Source: UMGS75 sp963648435 (lineage in GTDB: Bacteria; Bacillota_I; Bacilli_A; ML615J-28; CAG-313). Taken from it: a stretch of 22,831 nucleotides of DNA. Made by a program: the position numbers and the translations under genes. Of the stretch, positions 1 through 8,134 are shown in pieces. The notes under the pieces were generated by a model. That model worked only from the letters and a program-made list of their open reading frames with translations. It did not search any database and was not told the DNA's origin. Position 1 is the stretch's first letter, and every line of letters begins with the position of its first letter. The stretch is taken from contig CAVJDT010000031.1 of the NCBI GenBank assembly GCA_963648435.1, forward strand, positions 1 through 22,831, in the 5' to 3' direction.

Positions 1-46
1 CAAGACTTTTTTTGGTATCAACCACAAAAATGGAATTTCCTTATTA

Positions 47-84
47 ATAAAAAATAAATAGCTTACAGGAATTATTCTGTAAGC
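47..84 (-). terminator. Rho-independent terminator of the feo operon
   Basis: Read on the minus strand, an 8-bp stem (GCTTACAG pairing with CTGTAAGC, 61-84, 8-nt loop) is followed by a T-rich run, TATTTATTTTTTATT. It begins 15 bases after the stop of the FeoB-associated small gene, so it closes the iron-uptake operon. Nothing else is recognisable in bases 1-46. Confidence 0.85.
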
Positions 85-99
85 CATTTATTATATCCA

Positions 100-276
100 C
101 TATTTTTTAGGTTCTATTTTATTAATTGAACTACAACAGCCTTCGCGATGAGGACAACAACAACAGCCCGATGCACATGATGATTTTCCTCTTTTTTTAT
201 TTATTATTTTTAAGGCTATAGGTAGTAAAACTAAACTAACGGCAACTACAATTATTATGTATTCAAACCATTCCAT
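100..276 (-). CDS. FeoB-associated Cys-rich membrane protein
   Basis: A 58-residue protein. Residues 5-25 (about EYIIIVVAVSLVLLPIALK) form one membrane helix. A basic stretch (NKKRGK) follows, then a short cytoplasmic tail with a cysteine cluster: C34, C38-C41 and C47-C48, in the pattern SCASGCCCCPHREGCC. One N-terminal helix plus a Cys-rich tail directly downstream of feoB is the hallmark of the FeoB-associated Cys-rich membrane protein family (PF12669 type). The role of that family is not settled; iron binding at the FeoB exit or assembly of the transporter has been proposed. The start is the ATG preceded by AAAGGGG seven bases upstream. The gene begins 20 bases after the feoB stop and ends just before the terminator, so it is the last gene of the feo operon. 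Identification rests on the residue pattern and position. Confidence 0.88.
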   Translation of the reverse strand: MEWFEYIIIVVAVSLVLLPIALKIINKKRGKSSCASGCCCCPHREGCCSSINKIEPKK

Positions 277-296
277 AAAATTTCCCCTTTCATTTT

Positions 297-2669
297 TTAT
301 TTTGCTTCAACCTTTTTTTTGCCTATTTTACCAGTAGTATATAGACCACATAATACAATACCTGCAATTATTACTACAGCAACAGCAAGAGCTGCAGGCC
401 AGCATACTTCAATTAAAGTACCAAACCAATATATTATAAATGATACAACATATGATAAACCTAACCACCAAGCAAGTGTTACCCAGAAACCTTTTTTACT
501 ACTTTCGGATTTCGCTGTTGAAACCGCTGCAAAACAAGGAAGTGTAAATAGATTATATGCGGCAAAAGCATAGATTGCGGCTGTAGAAATACCTGTTGCG
601 GCCATACCTGCCTCATCAAGTCCTAGTTGTCCCATTGTCGTAACGACATCTTCTTTAGCAATTAAACCTGTAACGGTTGCGGTACTATAAGCCCAGCCAA
701 ATTCACCTTGGGCCCAACCAAGAGGGTAGAAAACATAACTTAAAACATGACCGATACTTGCAAGCATACTTTCACTAATCTCTTCAACTGGTCCTTGCCA
801 GAAGGCCCAACCATAATTTGATAAGAACCAAATTAAGATAATTGATGCGGTAATGATGGTTGATGCTTTATATAGGAAGTGTTTAAACTTTTCCCAAAGG
901 TGAGCAAGTAAATTTTTAACTTGTGGTCTATGATATGCAGGAAGTTCCATAATGAATGGAGGTACTTCTTTATGCTTACTAAATAATTTCATAATTATGG
1001 CAGCAACAATTGCAACAATGATACCTAATAGATAAATTGAGAAGACAAAGATATCACCTAAAGTACCACCAACTACCACTGCAAGCATTGTCCAAATTGG
1101 AGCTTTCGCACCACAACTAAAGAATGGAGTTAATCTAATGGTTAAATCTCTTTCTTTTTCATCTTCTAGGGTTTTTGTGGCAATCATTGCGGGAACACTA
1201 CAACCAAATCCCATAAGGAGTGGAATGAATGATTTACCAGATAGACCAAATTTTCTAAATGCTCTATCCATAATGAACGCAACACGAGCCATATAACCTG
1301 AATCTTCAAGGATTGAAATAAATAAGAATAGTAGTAATACTTGAGGAATAAAACTAAAGATTGCATCAATACCCGCAAGTAAACCATCTACAACAAGTCC
1401 TGTGTACCATTTACCTTCAGGCATAAAGCTTTCAAATAAGCTAATTAATGATCCGGTTGCAAATCCCATCCAGCTTTGTAAGAAAACACCAGGTGAAGGA
1501 AGTGCCATTGTAACTTCGCTTACATCATAGTCTTCATAAGTCGTTTTATTTTGAACAATATCACTAACAACTTCAGCAATTGCATCTTCTTGTTCATCTT
1601 CTGCTTTAGCTAAGATTTCTGCAACCCATGGAATGTTTTTATTGTTTTCATCATTAACAAATTCACTAACACTTTCATTTACTAAGTCTTCATAACCCAT
1701 ACCTGAGAAAATATTTATTGCGGTTGGATTAGACATTTCAACTTTACCACCTGAGAAAGTAGATAAGCCTAAGAAATCAGATGAAAAGACAATATGGAAT
1801 ACTAAAAACATTATTACAAGGAAAATAGGAATACTCCAAATATGATGTGTTAACACTTTATCAATTTTATCAGATTTACTTAAAACTTCTTTATTATCTT
1901 TTTTAACAACAATTTTGCCAAAATATTTAGTAATGAATTTATATCTTTCGTCCGCAAATACAGCTTCAAAATCACCATCAAAGTCTTCAGTATTAACTTT
2001 AGTCTTTAATTCATTTACTTCATTTAAGATATCCGTATGATTATTTACTTCTAGTTCATCGTTTTCAATTAACTTAGTGGCATGAAATAATGGACTTTCA
2101 ACTTTACCTTTAAACTTAGCTTCGGTTTCTTTAATTAAAGCAATTAAAGCTTTATTTTCAACAACAGTAATACCTTCACGTTTAGTTTTTGCAGTTTGAT
2201 AAGCAACTTCCATTAATTGTTTGATACCATCACCTTTTAAGGCACTTATTTCAACAACAGAAACATTTAATTTCTTTTCAAGTTCATTTACAAGGATTGT
2301 GGTTCCACTTTGTTTAACAACGTCCATCATGTTAAGCGCAACAACCATAGGGACATCGATTTCCAAAAGTTGAGTTGTTAAATATAAGTTCCTTTCAAGG
2401 TTTGTGGCATCAATGACATTTATAATGCAATCAGGATGTTCATCAATAATAAAGTTTCTTGAAACAATTTCTTCGGGTGTATAAGGACTTAATGAATAAA
2501 TTCCAGGAAGGTCAACAATCTCAACCTTTTCACTTAATTTCTTATAAACACCTTCACGTTTGTCAACCGTTACACCAGGCCAGTTACCAACATGGGCAGT
2601 GGCACCAGTTAATGAATTAAATAATGTGGTTTTACCACAGTTGGGGTTTCCCGCAAGTGCAAATTTCAT
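297..2669 (-). CDS. feoB: Ferrous iron transport protein B (FeoB)
   Basis: Inner-membrane Fe(II) importer with an N-terminal G-protein domain, 790 residues, typical for the family. The G domain shows G1 GNPNCGKTT (7-15), G2 GVT (32-34), G3 DLPG (53-56), G4 NMMD (113-116) and a G5-like SALKGDG near 142. A helical guanine-dissociation-inhibitor-like segment follows to about residue 275. The C-terminal half has two Gate-type membrane regions, including the conserved stretches GFGCSVPAMIATKTLED and PFFSCGAKAPIW with the Cys residues thought to handle iron. An unusually acidic loop (DENNKN, DEQEDAIAE) lies near residues 335-375 between membrane segments. The start has GGAGGT eight bases upstream and overlaps the feoA stop by one base (TAATG), indicating translational coupling. 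Transcription is expected from the promoter near 3285-3312. Confidence 0.98.
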   Translation of the reverse strand: MKFALAGNPNCGKTTLFNSLTGATAHVGNWPGVTVDKREGVYKKLSEKVEIVDLPGIYSLSPYTPEEIVSRNFIIDEHPDCIINVIDATNLERNLYLTTQLLEIDVPMVVALNMMDVVKQSGTTILVNELEKKLNVSVVEISALKGDGIKQLMEVAYQTAKTKREGITVVENKALIALIKETEAKFKGKVESPLFHATKLIENDELEVNNHTDILNEVNELKTKVNTEDFDGDFEAVFADERYKFITKYFGKIVVKKDNKEVLSKSDKIDKVLTHHIWSIPIFLVIMFLVFHIVFSSDFLGLSTFSGGKVEMSNPTAINIFSGMGYEDLVNESVSEFVNDENNKNIPWVAEILAKAEDEQEDAIAEVVSDIVQNKTTYEDYDVSEVTMALPSPGVFLQSWMGFATGSLISLFESFMPEGKWYTGLVVDGLLAGIDAIFSFIPQVLLLFLFISILEDSGYMARVAFIMDRAFRKFGLSGKSFIPLLMGFGCSVPAMIATKTLEDEKERDLTIRLTPFFSCGAKAPIWTMLAVVVGGTLGDIFVFSIYLLGIIVAIVAAIIMKLFSKHKEVPPFIMELPAYHRPQVKNLLAHLWEKFKHFLYKASTIITASIILIWFLSNYGWAFWQGPVEEISESMLASIGHVLSYVFYPLGWAQGEFGWAYSTATVTGLIAKEDVVTTMGQLGLDEAGMAATGISTAAIYAFAAYNLFTLPCFAAVSTAKSESSKKGFWVTLAWWLGLSYVVSFIIYWFGTLIEVCWPAALAVAVVIIAGIVLCGLYTTGKIGKKKVEAK

Positions 2670-2902
2670 TATTTTGTTACCTCCATTAAGATTTTATTGG
2701 CTTCGTCTTTACGAAGTGTTAACTCATAACCTCTAATTGTTACCTCAATAGGGTCCCCTAAAGGTGCATGTTTTTTTAAGATAATTTCAGTATTAGGGGT
2801 AACTCCCATATCAAATAATCTTCTTTTAATTTTCCCCTCTGCTTCAATTTTTTTAACTTTTCCCTTTTCGTTTAAATCAAATTCATTTAAATACTTTTCC
2901 AT
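2669..2902 (-). CDS. feoA: Ferrous iron transport accessory protein FeoA
   Basis: A 77-residue SH3-like cytoplasmic protein of the FeoA family, which is thought to bind the FeoB G domain and support Fe(II) uptake. The core runs through RRLFDMGVTPNTEI, then HAPLGDPIEVTIRGYELTLRKDEA. The LxxMGhxxGxxhxhxxxAPLxDPhxhxhxGxxhxLRxxEA pattern is classic for FeoA. The start is preceded by AAAGGAATTAAAAAA. The stop overlaps the feoB start by one base, so FeoA and FeoB are made together. A second, more divergent FeoA lies 17 bases upstream. Confidence 0.95.
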   Translation of the reverse strand: MEKYLNEFDLNEKGKVKKIEAEGKIKRRLFDMGVTPNTEIILKKHAPLGDPIEVTIRGYELTLRKDEANKILMEVTK

Positions 2903-2919
2903 TTTTTTAATTCCTTTCT

Positions 2920-3132
2920 TTAAGCAACAATGATTTTAAGAGCAGTTTCTTTGTTTAGTGCAAGGGTGGTTTCTAAAACTTTAACGATTACATCTTTTGG
3001 TGTCGTAGATACTACTCTAATTGTTGTTCCTACACATAACCCTAAATTTAATAAATGACGTTTTGTTTTTTCGTCGGTTAGAATCTTTGCAATTCTTAAA
3101 TCCGCATCAAGCGGTGCAATAAATAGTGGCAT
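2920..3132 (-). CDS. feoA: Second FeoA-like protein, first gene of the feo operon
   Basis: A 70-residue FeoA/SH3-like protein. Visible pattern: KRHLLNLGLCVGTTIRVVS, then DVIVKVLETTLALNKETALKI, matching the FeoA fold (LxxLGhxxGxxhxh...hxhxxxxhALxxxhAxxI). It lacks the APLGDP loop of its neighbour, so the two FeoA copies are clearly diverged and probably not interchangeable. Tandem FeoA-FeoA-FeoB arrangements are known in Firmicutes; whether the first copy acts on FeoB or competes with the second cannot be seen here. SD AGAAAGGAAA lies a few bases before the ATG. Its 5' region holds the operon promoter and an array of palindromes. Confidence 0.9.
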   Translation of the reverse strand: MPLFIAPLDADLRIAKILTDEKTKRHLLNLGLCVGTTIRVVSTTPKDVIVKVLETTLALNKETALKIIVA

Positions 3133-3147
3133 AATATTTCCTTTCTG

Positions 3148-3275
3148 GTTAGTTATTGCTAACTATTAGTGGTTTTTAAAAGCTACAATTTGTAGCTAAG
3201 GTTAGCAAATGCTAACTTACTATTGAAATTAAAAGCTACGCGATTGTAGCAGTTAATTAGTTAGTTATTGCTAAC
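3148..3275 (-). promoter_or_regulatory. Array of five palindromes in the feo leader (putative metal-repressor operators)
   Basis: Two palindrome types alternate between the feo promoter and the first feoA. Type A, GTTAG-N6-CTAAC, occurs at 3148-3163, 3201-3216 and 3260-3275. The middle copy is GTTAGCA-AA-TGCTAAC, a perfect 7-bp dyad. Type B, GCTAC-N5/6-GTAGC, occurs at 3182-3196 (within the perfect 8-1-8 dyad 3181-3197) and at 3235-3250. The type A core resembles the TTAGG...CCTAA operators of DtxR/IdeR-like iron repressors, which fits an iron-uptake operon. The copy at 3260-3275 starts within a few bases of the predicted transcription start, where a bound repressor would block initiation. 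The downstream copies would also fold as RNA hairpins, so a leader-RNA role is possible. No regulator gene is in the window. Confidence 0.6.
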
Positions 3276-3284
3276 TACACATAT

Positions 3285-3312
3285 ATTATACTTGTTTTTT
3301 TTATTTTGTCAA
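3285..3312 (-). promoter_or_regulatory. Housekeeping-type promoter of the feo operon
   Basis: On the minus strand a perfect -35 box TTGACA (3307-3312) is separated by 16 bases from a perfect -10 box TATAAT (3285-3290). The predicted start near 3278 leaves a leader of about 145 bases holding the palindrome array. The perfect boxes imply strong expression when the repressor is absent. Confidence 0.85.
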
Positions 3313-3336
3313 TACGAAAATATATGAAAACGTTTT

Positions 3337-3906
3337 TTATGAATACAAAATAATACCTAAAACAGCTGATAGTAAAATTAAGATAATTGGGGAAACTCTA
3401 CGCTTTTTTATTTTTGCAAAATAGAAAGTTATAAATCCTAAAATAAGAAAAATAATGATTCCTTTATAGTCAGTTTTGCTAGTATTTGTAATTGATACAA
3501 AACCAAAAATAGTACTCATAATCATTGTTATTGCGGTGGCGGTGATAAGACCTATAATTGCGGGTCTAATTCCGGTAATTGCCGCATTAACCCCTGCTAG
3601 TTTTAGTAAATTTTTCATTGTCATGACAATTAACAAAATTATTATAAACGCTGGTAAAATTACACCAATAGTTGCAAGTAATGCTCCCAAAAATCCTGCT
3701 TGTGATGACCCCACAAATGTTGCCATGTTAACCGCGAGCGGACCGGGAGTCGATTCGGATATTGCCACAAAATTTAAAAATTCAGATTCAGTTAACCAAC
3801 CATTTTTTACAACATTTTCTTTTATCACCGCTATCATCCCATAGCCACCACCAAATGAGAAAGCACCAATTTCTAAAAAAGTAAGAAACAATTTAAGATA
3901 AATCAT
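3337..3906 (-). CDS. Chromate transporter family protein, half-size subunit
   Basis: A 189-residue membrane protein with about five or six helices, one half of a bipartite CHR-family transporter (full-length ChrA proteins are a fusion of two such halves). The N-terminus has FSFGGGYGMIAVIKE, followed by AISESTPGPLAVNMATFVG; both are family signatures found in each half. The GxxGALLATIGVILPAF stretch is also typical. CHR proteins export chromate in some proteobacteria; in Firmicutes the substrate of the split version is generally unknown and may be another oxyanion. The start has AAGGAG nine bases upstream and overlaps the end of the partner gene by 14 bases, so the two halves are translated together and probably form a heterodimer. 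No clear terminator is visible before the feo promoter. Confidence 0.9.
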   Translation of the reverse strand: MIYLKLFLTFLEIGAFSFGGGYGMIAVIKENVVKNGWLTESEFLNFVAISESTPGPLAVNMATFVGSSQAGFLGALLATIGVILPAFIIILLIVMTMKNLLKLAGVNAAITGIRPAIIGLITATAITMIMSTIFGFVSITNTSKTDYKGIIIFLILGFITFYFAKIKKRRVSPIILILLSAVLGIILYS

Positions 3907-4486
3907 CTTTTGTATCTCCTTTTTTACAAAATTTTTTAATTAAATAACTAAATAATCCAACTATTGCACTTATGATGATATAAAGAATAGATGAAAAGTT
4001 AACTCCAAAAACGGTAAATAAAACTACGCATAAAATAGTTAAACTAAAGATAATAATATTAAATATTGTTTTTTCCATTTCTTTAAACATTTTATAGCCC
4101 GCTGAAAGTATCAAGAAGGTAACACAAACTTGAATTCCTTTAAATGCATAGTTAACATATTTTAAAGATAAAAATTTATTTAGAAAAAGCGAAATAACAA
4201 AAATAATAAAAAAAGATGGAAGGGTAACGGCGATGGTTGATATTAGTGAACCCCAAAATTTTCCGACAAGATAACCAACATAGGTTGCACTATTTATCGC
4301 AATTGGTCCAGGGGTGGATTCAGATATTGCAATCATATCGAGAAATTCTTCTTTTTTAATCCATTTCTTTTTTTCAACTAATTCACTTTCTAAAAGAGCA
4401 ATCATTGCATAACCACCGCCAAAAGTGAATAAGCCAATTTTAAACATTGCAAAAAACAAATTAAATAAATTTTTACTATTTTTCAT
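3893..4486 (-). CDS. Chromate transporter family protein, second half-size subunit
   Basis: A 197-residue membrane protein paralogous to its downstream neighbour, with the CHR signatures FTFGGGYAMIALLE near the N-terminus and AISESTPGPIAINSATYVG about 40 residues later, followed by several hydrophobic helices and a basic tail (KKFCKKGDTK). I chose the ATG at 4486 (MKNSKNLF) because GAGGG sits five bases upstream; the two ATGs 12-15 bases further upstream lack a ribosome binding site. It starts 20 bases after the amidohydrolase stop, so it belongs to the same run of genes. The substrate is unknown; chromate or another anion is family-based inference. Confidence 0.88.
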   Translation of the reverse strand: MKNSKNLFNLFFAMFKIGLFTFGGGYAMIALLESELVEKKKWIKKEEFLDMIAISESTPGPIAINSATYVGYLVGKFWGSLISTIAVTLPSFFIIFVISLFLNKFLSLKYVNYAFKGIQVCVTFLILSAGYKMFKEMEKTIFNIIIFSLTILCVVLFTVFGVNFSSILYIIISAIVGLFSYLIKKFCKKGDTKDDLS

Positions 4487-4506
4487 GTTTTCCCTCATCA
4501 TAAAAT

Positions 4507-5607
4507 TTAATTTGACAATAAATCTTGTTCAATTTCTTCTAAAATAGAAATATCATATTCTATATTATTGATGTTTGCAAGAAATTTTGTGCGTTCTTTT
4601 TCTCTTGCAAGTTCTTTTAAGAGTTCTTCTTTATTTACAGATTTAGGTGTTCCTACTAGTTTTAAAAAATTATCACATAATATTTTATTTGCGATATCTT
4701 CATTTAAATTAAGACCATTTAAATTCAAATCATCTTTTCCAAGAAGTGAATCTTTATCACCTGATACAAAAACTTTATCTTTAGTAATAAATTCTTGACA
4801 AAGTTTACCTCTAATTAAAGTATCCTTGATGTTATATTCTATATTTTTATCAGTATCAAGTCTTGAAATATCCGTACCATAAACAATGCGGTCTTGATAT
4901 TTAATTACAAACTCTCTTGCATTAACAATGTTTTTAGAAAGGTTTTCATATAGCTCAATGCCAGGAGCAATATCAACTTTAACATTTGGATAACGATCAA
5001 AAAGTTTACTTAAACGATTTAAATCATTTGATAAAAAGTAAAAGTGGGCAAAAATAATATTTAATTTAGGATGCTTTTTTAGCACATTATCAAGTTGCTT
5101 ATATTGTTCTTCATTGTTAACAAAACTTTTATCATAATACCAACCAGCTTTAAGGGCCCATTCAGGAATTTTCTTTAAATTCCAAAATTCTTCTGGATCA
5201 TTAACGTGAAAAATAATTGGCATTTGTTGATGTTCCATAAAAGCAAAATAAGCATCAAAGCATCCTTCATCAAAATTGGGAATAGGAAACATTTTTCGGT
5301 ATTCTGGTTTACCTTCAATCATTTTCATTCCATCGATTCCACATTTAATTAATTCTTTAACATGCTCAACGAGTTTTTCTCCTAATGTAGAATGATCATA
5401 ATATAGAGTGGGATCTAAACTTGCAAATGTGTAAAGTTTGCCACGTGATTTATATTTTGCATATAAGCAATCAACCGTTTCTGATGATCTTTTTTTATCA
5501 ATTTGGGCAACTAAATTGCCACGTGATACATTAGTTAAGTCTAAAGCTTCAAGTACACTAGTGTATTTATTTCTTAAAGAAAAATGAATATGTGAATCAA
5601 TTATCAT
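4507..5607 (-). CDS. Amidohydrolase-superfamily metal-dependent hydrolase
   Basis: A 366-residue cytoplasmic protein of the amidohydrolase (amidohydrolase_2-like) TIM-barrel superfamily. Metal-ligand candidates: the HxH motif in DSHIHF (H6, H8), H134 in IIFHVND, H188 in IIFAHF and D246 in VYGTDIS. This is the usual HxH...H...H...D layout of strands 1, 5, 6 and 8; GMKMIEG near 93-99 takes the place of the strand-4 lysine region. Family members hydrolyse amides or decarboxylate aromatic acids; the substrate cannot be read from the sequence. The last 60 residues are charged and helical. AGGAGG lies four bases before the ATG. The gene starts eight bases after the GH3 stop, within the EamA-GH3-amidohydrolase-CHR operon, which could hint at metabolism of an imported or recycled compound. 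Confidence 0.82.
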   Translation of the reverse strand: MIIDSHIHFSLRNKYTSVLEALDLTNVSRGNLVAQIDKKRSSETVDCLYAKYKSRGKLYTFASLDPTLYYDHSTLGEKLVEHVKELIKCGIDGMKMIEGKPEYRKMFPIPNFDEGCFDAYFAFMEHQQMPIIFHVNDPEEFWNLKKIPEWALKAGWYYDKSFVNNEEQYKQLDNVLKKHPKLNIIFAHFYFLSNDLNRLSKLFDRYPNVKVDIAPGIELYENLSKNIVNAREFVIKYQDRIVYGTDISRLDTDKNIEYNIKDTLIRGKLCQEFITKDKVFVSGDKDSLLGKDDLNLNGLNLNEDIANKILCDNFLKLVGTPKSVNKEELLKELAREKERTKFLANINNIEYDISILEEIEQDLLSN

Positions 5608-5615
5608 ACTTCCTC

Positions 5616-7157
5616 CTATAAAGGTAGTTTACCTTCTGGTTTAAGTTCTTTCTTTAAATATTTTACAATTGCTTTAATTGAGTTTGGTGTATATTCATAT
5701 AAGCATAAATAGTTTTTTAGATTAAGAAACTCTTTTTGATCCATTGGGCCTTTTAAAGAAATAACAAAACATTCTTTATTAGTTTTTAGGATTTCATTAA
5801 TTAATTCTTTTTGCTTTTGATCTTTTGAAACATCATAACTAAAAATTATAATATTATTAGCCTTTGTTACTTCATTTCTTATGGTCATAATTTTCTCATC
5901 ATCATTTGAAAATTCATATACCTTAATGTTTGGAAACTCTTTATGTAAAGTTCTACTTAAACTCCGGTCATCAAATTCATCTTCTACAATTGAGCTGACA
6001 CTTGCTTTAGGGGTTAAAACTAATGAATTAACAGTTAAAGTTGGCTCATTACCTAATATTTTAGTTAATGATTTATCAACAATTGTACTTGCAAGAGCAT
6101 TGTTCTCAGTTGATACTTGGTATTCATCATCATTAAAGAAATACTTTTCAAGATATGGTAACATCATTTTCTTAAACTTAATAATTCTTGCAACTTTTTC
6201 ATCTATTTCTTCAATTGTTAATTCATTATTAAGGGCTGCTTGATAAACTGTTTCAAAAGCTTCAACTTGGGTTTCAAAAGTATGACAAACTAGCACAAAA
6301 TCACAACCAGCTTTTAATGACATTAAAGCCCCCTTTGCACTTCCGTAGTGATCCGCAATCGCCTTCATCTCCATACAATCTGACATAATTAAGCCTTGAT
6401 AATTAAGTTCGCCGCGTAAGAGTCCACTCAAAATATTTTTAGATAACGTTGCGGGGACGGTATCATAAACGGTAAATAAAGTATGAGTTGTCATAATACA
6501 CGCAACATCTAAATTTTCTTTAAATGGGACAAGCCCCGTTTTATGCATTGTCTCTTTATCAATATCAATGATTGGAAGTTCAAGATGGGAGTCAACTTTA
6601 TCATCACCTGCTCCTGGAAAATGTTTAGCACAACCAAGTACTCCATTTTCTTTTAATCCTTTAATAAAGTCATGAGCATATTTACCTGCATCAATAGGAT
6701 TAGATGAATAGCTTCTAACATTAGTAAGTTCATTTTCTAAGTCAGGGTTAATCTCTAAGCATGGAGCAAGGTCAAGATTTAACCCAAGTCTTATCATATC
6801 GCGGCCAATCATTTTGCCAACTAAATATGGAGCATTATTTACAGCGGATGCTGATGAAGTCATTTGACTTGGTGGAAATGTTACATCTTTCATCAATCTT
6901 GTAACAAGGCCTCCTTCTTGGTCGATGGAAATAAAAGGATAAAGGCCTGTTTCTTTATAAATATTTTTATGAACATCAGTACATAACTTTTTCATTTGAT
7001 TTGCATTTTGAAAGTTTCTAGCAAACATTATTACATTACCACACTTATATTTTTCAACAAGGGTTTTTAAACTTTCATCATAATATGGGCTTGGAAAACC
7101 AACAATTATTAGTTGGCCAATTTTTTCTTGTAATGTCATTTCTTCTAATTTTCTCAT
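5616..7157 (-). CDS. Glycoside hydrolase family 3, beta-N-acetylhexosaminidase (NagZ-like)
   Basis: A 513-residue GH3 enzyme predicted to remove terminal beta-linked GlcNAc, probably from muropeptides or chitin-type oligosaccharides. Family landmarks: IDQEGGLVTRL (78-88), the NagZ-specific loop KHFPGAGD (178-185) followed by DSH (189-191), whose Asp/His act as acid/base in the Bacillus NagZ group, and MSDCMEM with the nucleophile D260. The usual KHFPGHGD here reads A in place of the second His; the DSH dyad is intact. Residues from about 340 to the end form an extra alpha/beta C-terminal domain as in Gram-positive NagZ. No signal peptide is visible, so it is cytoplasmic. The start has AAGGAG six bases upstream and overlaps the EamA stop by four bases (ATGA). 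Confidence 0.92.
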   Translation of the reverse strand: MRKLEEMTLQEKIGQLIIVGFPSPYYDESLKTLVEKYKCGNVIMFARNFQNANQMKKLCTDVHKNIYKETGLYPFISIDQEGGLVTRLMKDVTFPPSQMTSSASAVNNAPYLVGKMIGRDMIRLGLNLDLAPCLEINPDLENELTNVRSYSSNPIDAGKYAHDFIKGLKENGVLGCAKHFPGAGDDKVDSHLELPIIDIDKETMHKTGLVPFKENLDVACIMTTHTLFTVYDTVPATLSKNILSGLLRGELNYQGLIMSDCMEMKAIADHYGSAKGALMSLKAGCDFVLVCHTFETQVEAFETVYQAALNNELTIEEIDEKVARIIKFKKMMLPYLEKYFFNDDEYQVSTENNALASTIVDKSLTKILGNEPTLTVNSLVLTPKASVSSIVEDEFDDRSLSRTLHKEFPNIKVYEFSNDDEKIMTIRNEVTKANNIIIFSYDVSKDQKQKELINEILKTNKECFVISLKGPMDQKEFLNLKNYLCLYEYTPNSIKAIVKYLKKELKPEGKLPL

Positions 7158-8056
7158 AATTTCTCCTTATTAAATAATTGTATTTTAATTGATAAAGTAT
7201 CTATAACCACAATAATAGTTCCCACAATCATTAAAACTAGTCCTAAAAAATAAAACCATGTAAGGTGTTCTCTTAAAAGAACGAAGGATAAAAAAGCACC
7301 AATAAAAGGGGCAATAGAATAGTATGCACTAGTCCTAGAGGCTCCTATTATTCCTTGAGCTTTAATATAGAAAAAGATACTTAATCCATAGGCAATAAAT
7401 CCTAATATTAGTGCCATAATAATATATTTGAAATTTGGAAAACCTTCTCTAAGACATATGGCAATAATTAACGAGCCAATTCCTGAGAATATTCCTTTTA
7501 AAAAAACAATGTTGTAAGTATTTTTGGTTGATAACTTTTTAGTACAATTGTTTTCAAATCCCCAGCACATTGTCGCAAGTAAAACTAAAAGGGAACCAAT
7601 TGAAAAATGAAAGGTTTTTACATCATCAAGGGCAAGCACAAAACTAGCTATAGTAATTATGATAATTGCAACCCATAATTTATAAGATATTTTTTCCTTA
7701 AAAATAACTAATGCAATAATGGAGGTACAAACAATTTCAAAGTTATTTAAAAGGGATGCACTTGTTGAAGGACTAATTTGTAACCCAAACATTAATAGTA
7801 TTGAAGCAATAATATCTAATAAAATCATTCCTATAATATAAGGAAGATCGCTTGATGTTATTTTTTCATCTTCTTTGGTCTTTTTCTTAGTACATAAAAA
7901 GACCATACCAATTCCTATCCCTGCCCCTAAGTAAAGTAGTGAAGCAAGAGTGCTTGGTGAAATATAATTAAGTAGTTGTTTCGAAAAGGGAATATTAATA
8001 GCATATAAGATTGCTGCTAATATCGCAAAAAAGATTGCTGTTAGTTTTTTATTCAT
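7154..8056 (-). CDS. EamA/DMT-family transporter
   Basis: A 300-residue integral membrane protein with about ten hydrophobic helices arranged as two five-helix repeats, the drug/metabolite transporter (EamA) layout. Typical features: the N-terminal FAILAAILYAINIPFSKQLL, the proline/serine-rich turn LQISPSTSASLLNNFEIVCTSIIALVIFKEKIS ending helix 4 (P followed by an E-K-I pair), and the second-repeat copy ASRTSAYYSIAPFIGAFLSFVLLREHLTW. EamA members export or import amino acids, purines, sugars and drugs; specificity cannot be assigned. AGGTGA lies four bases before the ATG. It is the first gene of the run ending with the CHR pair; the upstream 80 bases hold no convincing promoter. Confidence 0.88.
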   Translation of the reverse strand: MNKKLTAIFFAILAAILYAINIPFSKQLLNYISPSTLASLLYLGAGIGIGMVFLCTKKKTKEDEKITSSDLPYIIGMILLDIIASILLMFGLQISPSTSASLLNNFEIVCTSIIALVIFKEKISYKLWVAIIIITIASFVLALDDVKTFHFSIGSLLVLLATMCWGFENNCTKKLSTKNTYNIVFLKGIFSGIGSLIIAICLREGFPNFKYIIMALILGFIAYGLSIFFYIKAQGIIGASRTSAYYSIAPFIGAFLSFVLLREHLTWFYFLGLVLMIVGTIIVVIDTLSIKIQLFNKEKL

Positions 8057-8134
8057 TGTTCACCTTTTTTTATTGTTATACTAAATTTTTTCTTATTAAA
8101 AGATTAATAAAAACTCGATAATTAAAACTTAGTT

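Noticed and set aside
319..573. Plus-strand open frames opposite feoB, the CHR genes, the ABC exporters and the lipoprotein (for example 319-573, 3476-3844, 14789-15193)
   Set aside because: They lie wholly antisense to strongly supported genes, lack ribosome binding sites and have no recognisable protein features.
297..2669. Possible frameshift or insertion in feoB because of its acidic loop near residues 335-375
   Set aside because: The frame is continuous and the total length is within the normal FeoB range; the loop is probably natural variation.
3148..3275. Regularly spaced palindromes as a mini CRISPR array
   Set aside because: Repeats are only 15-17 bases, of two different types, with no unique-length spacers and no cas genes; position next to the feo promoter fits operators.
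8083..8112. AT-rich inverted repeat TTATTAA/TTAATAA as terminator of the Nudix/2TM gene
   Set aside because: In the minus direction it is followed by A residues rather than a T-run, and the stem has no G-C pairs.
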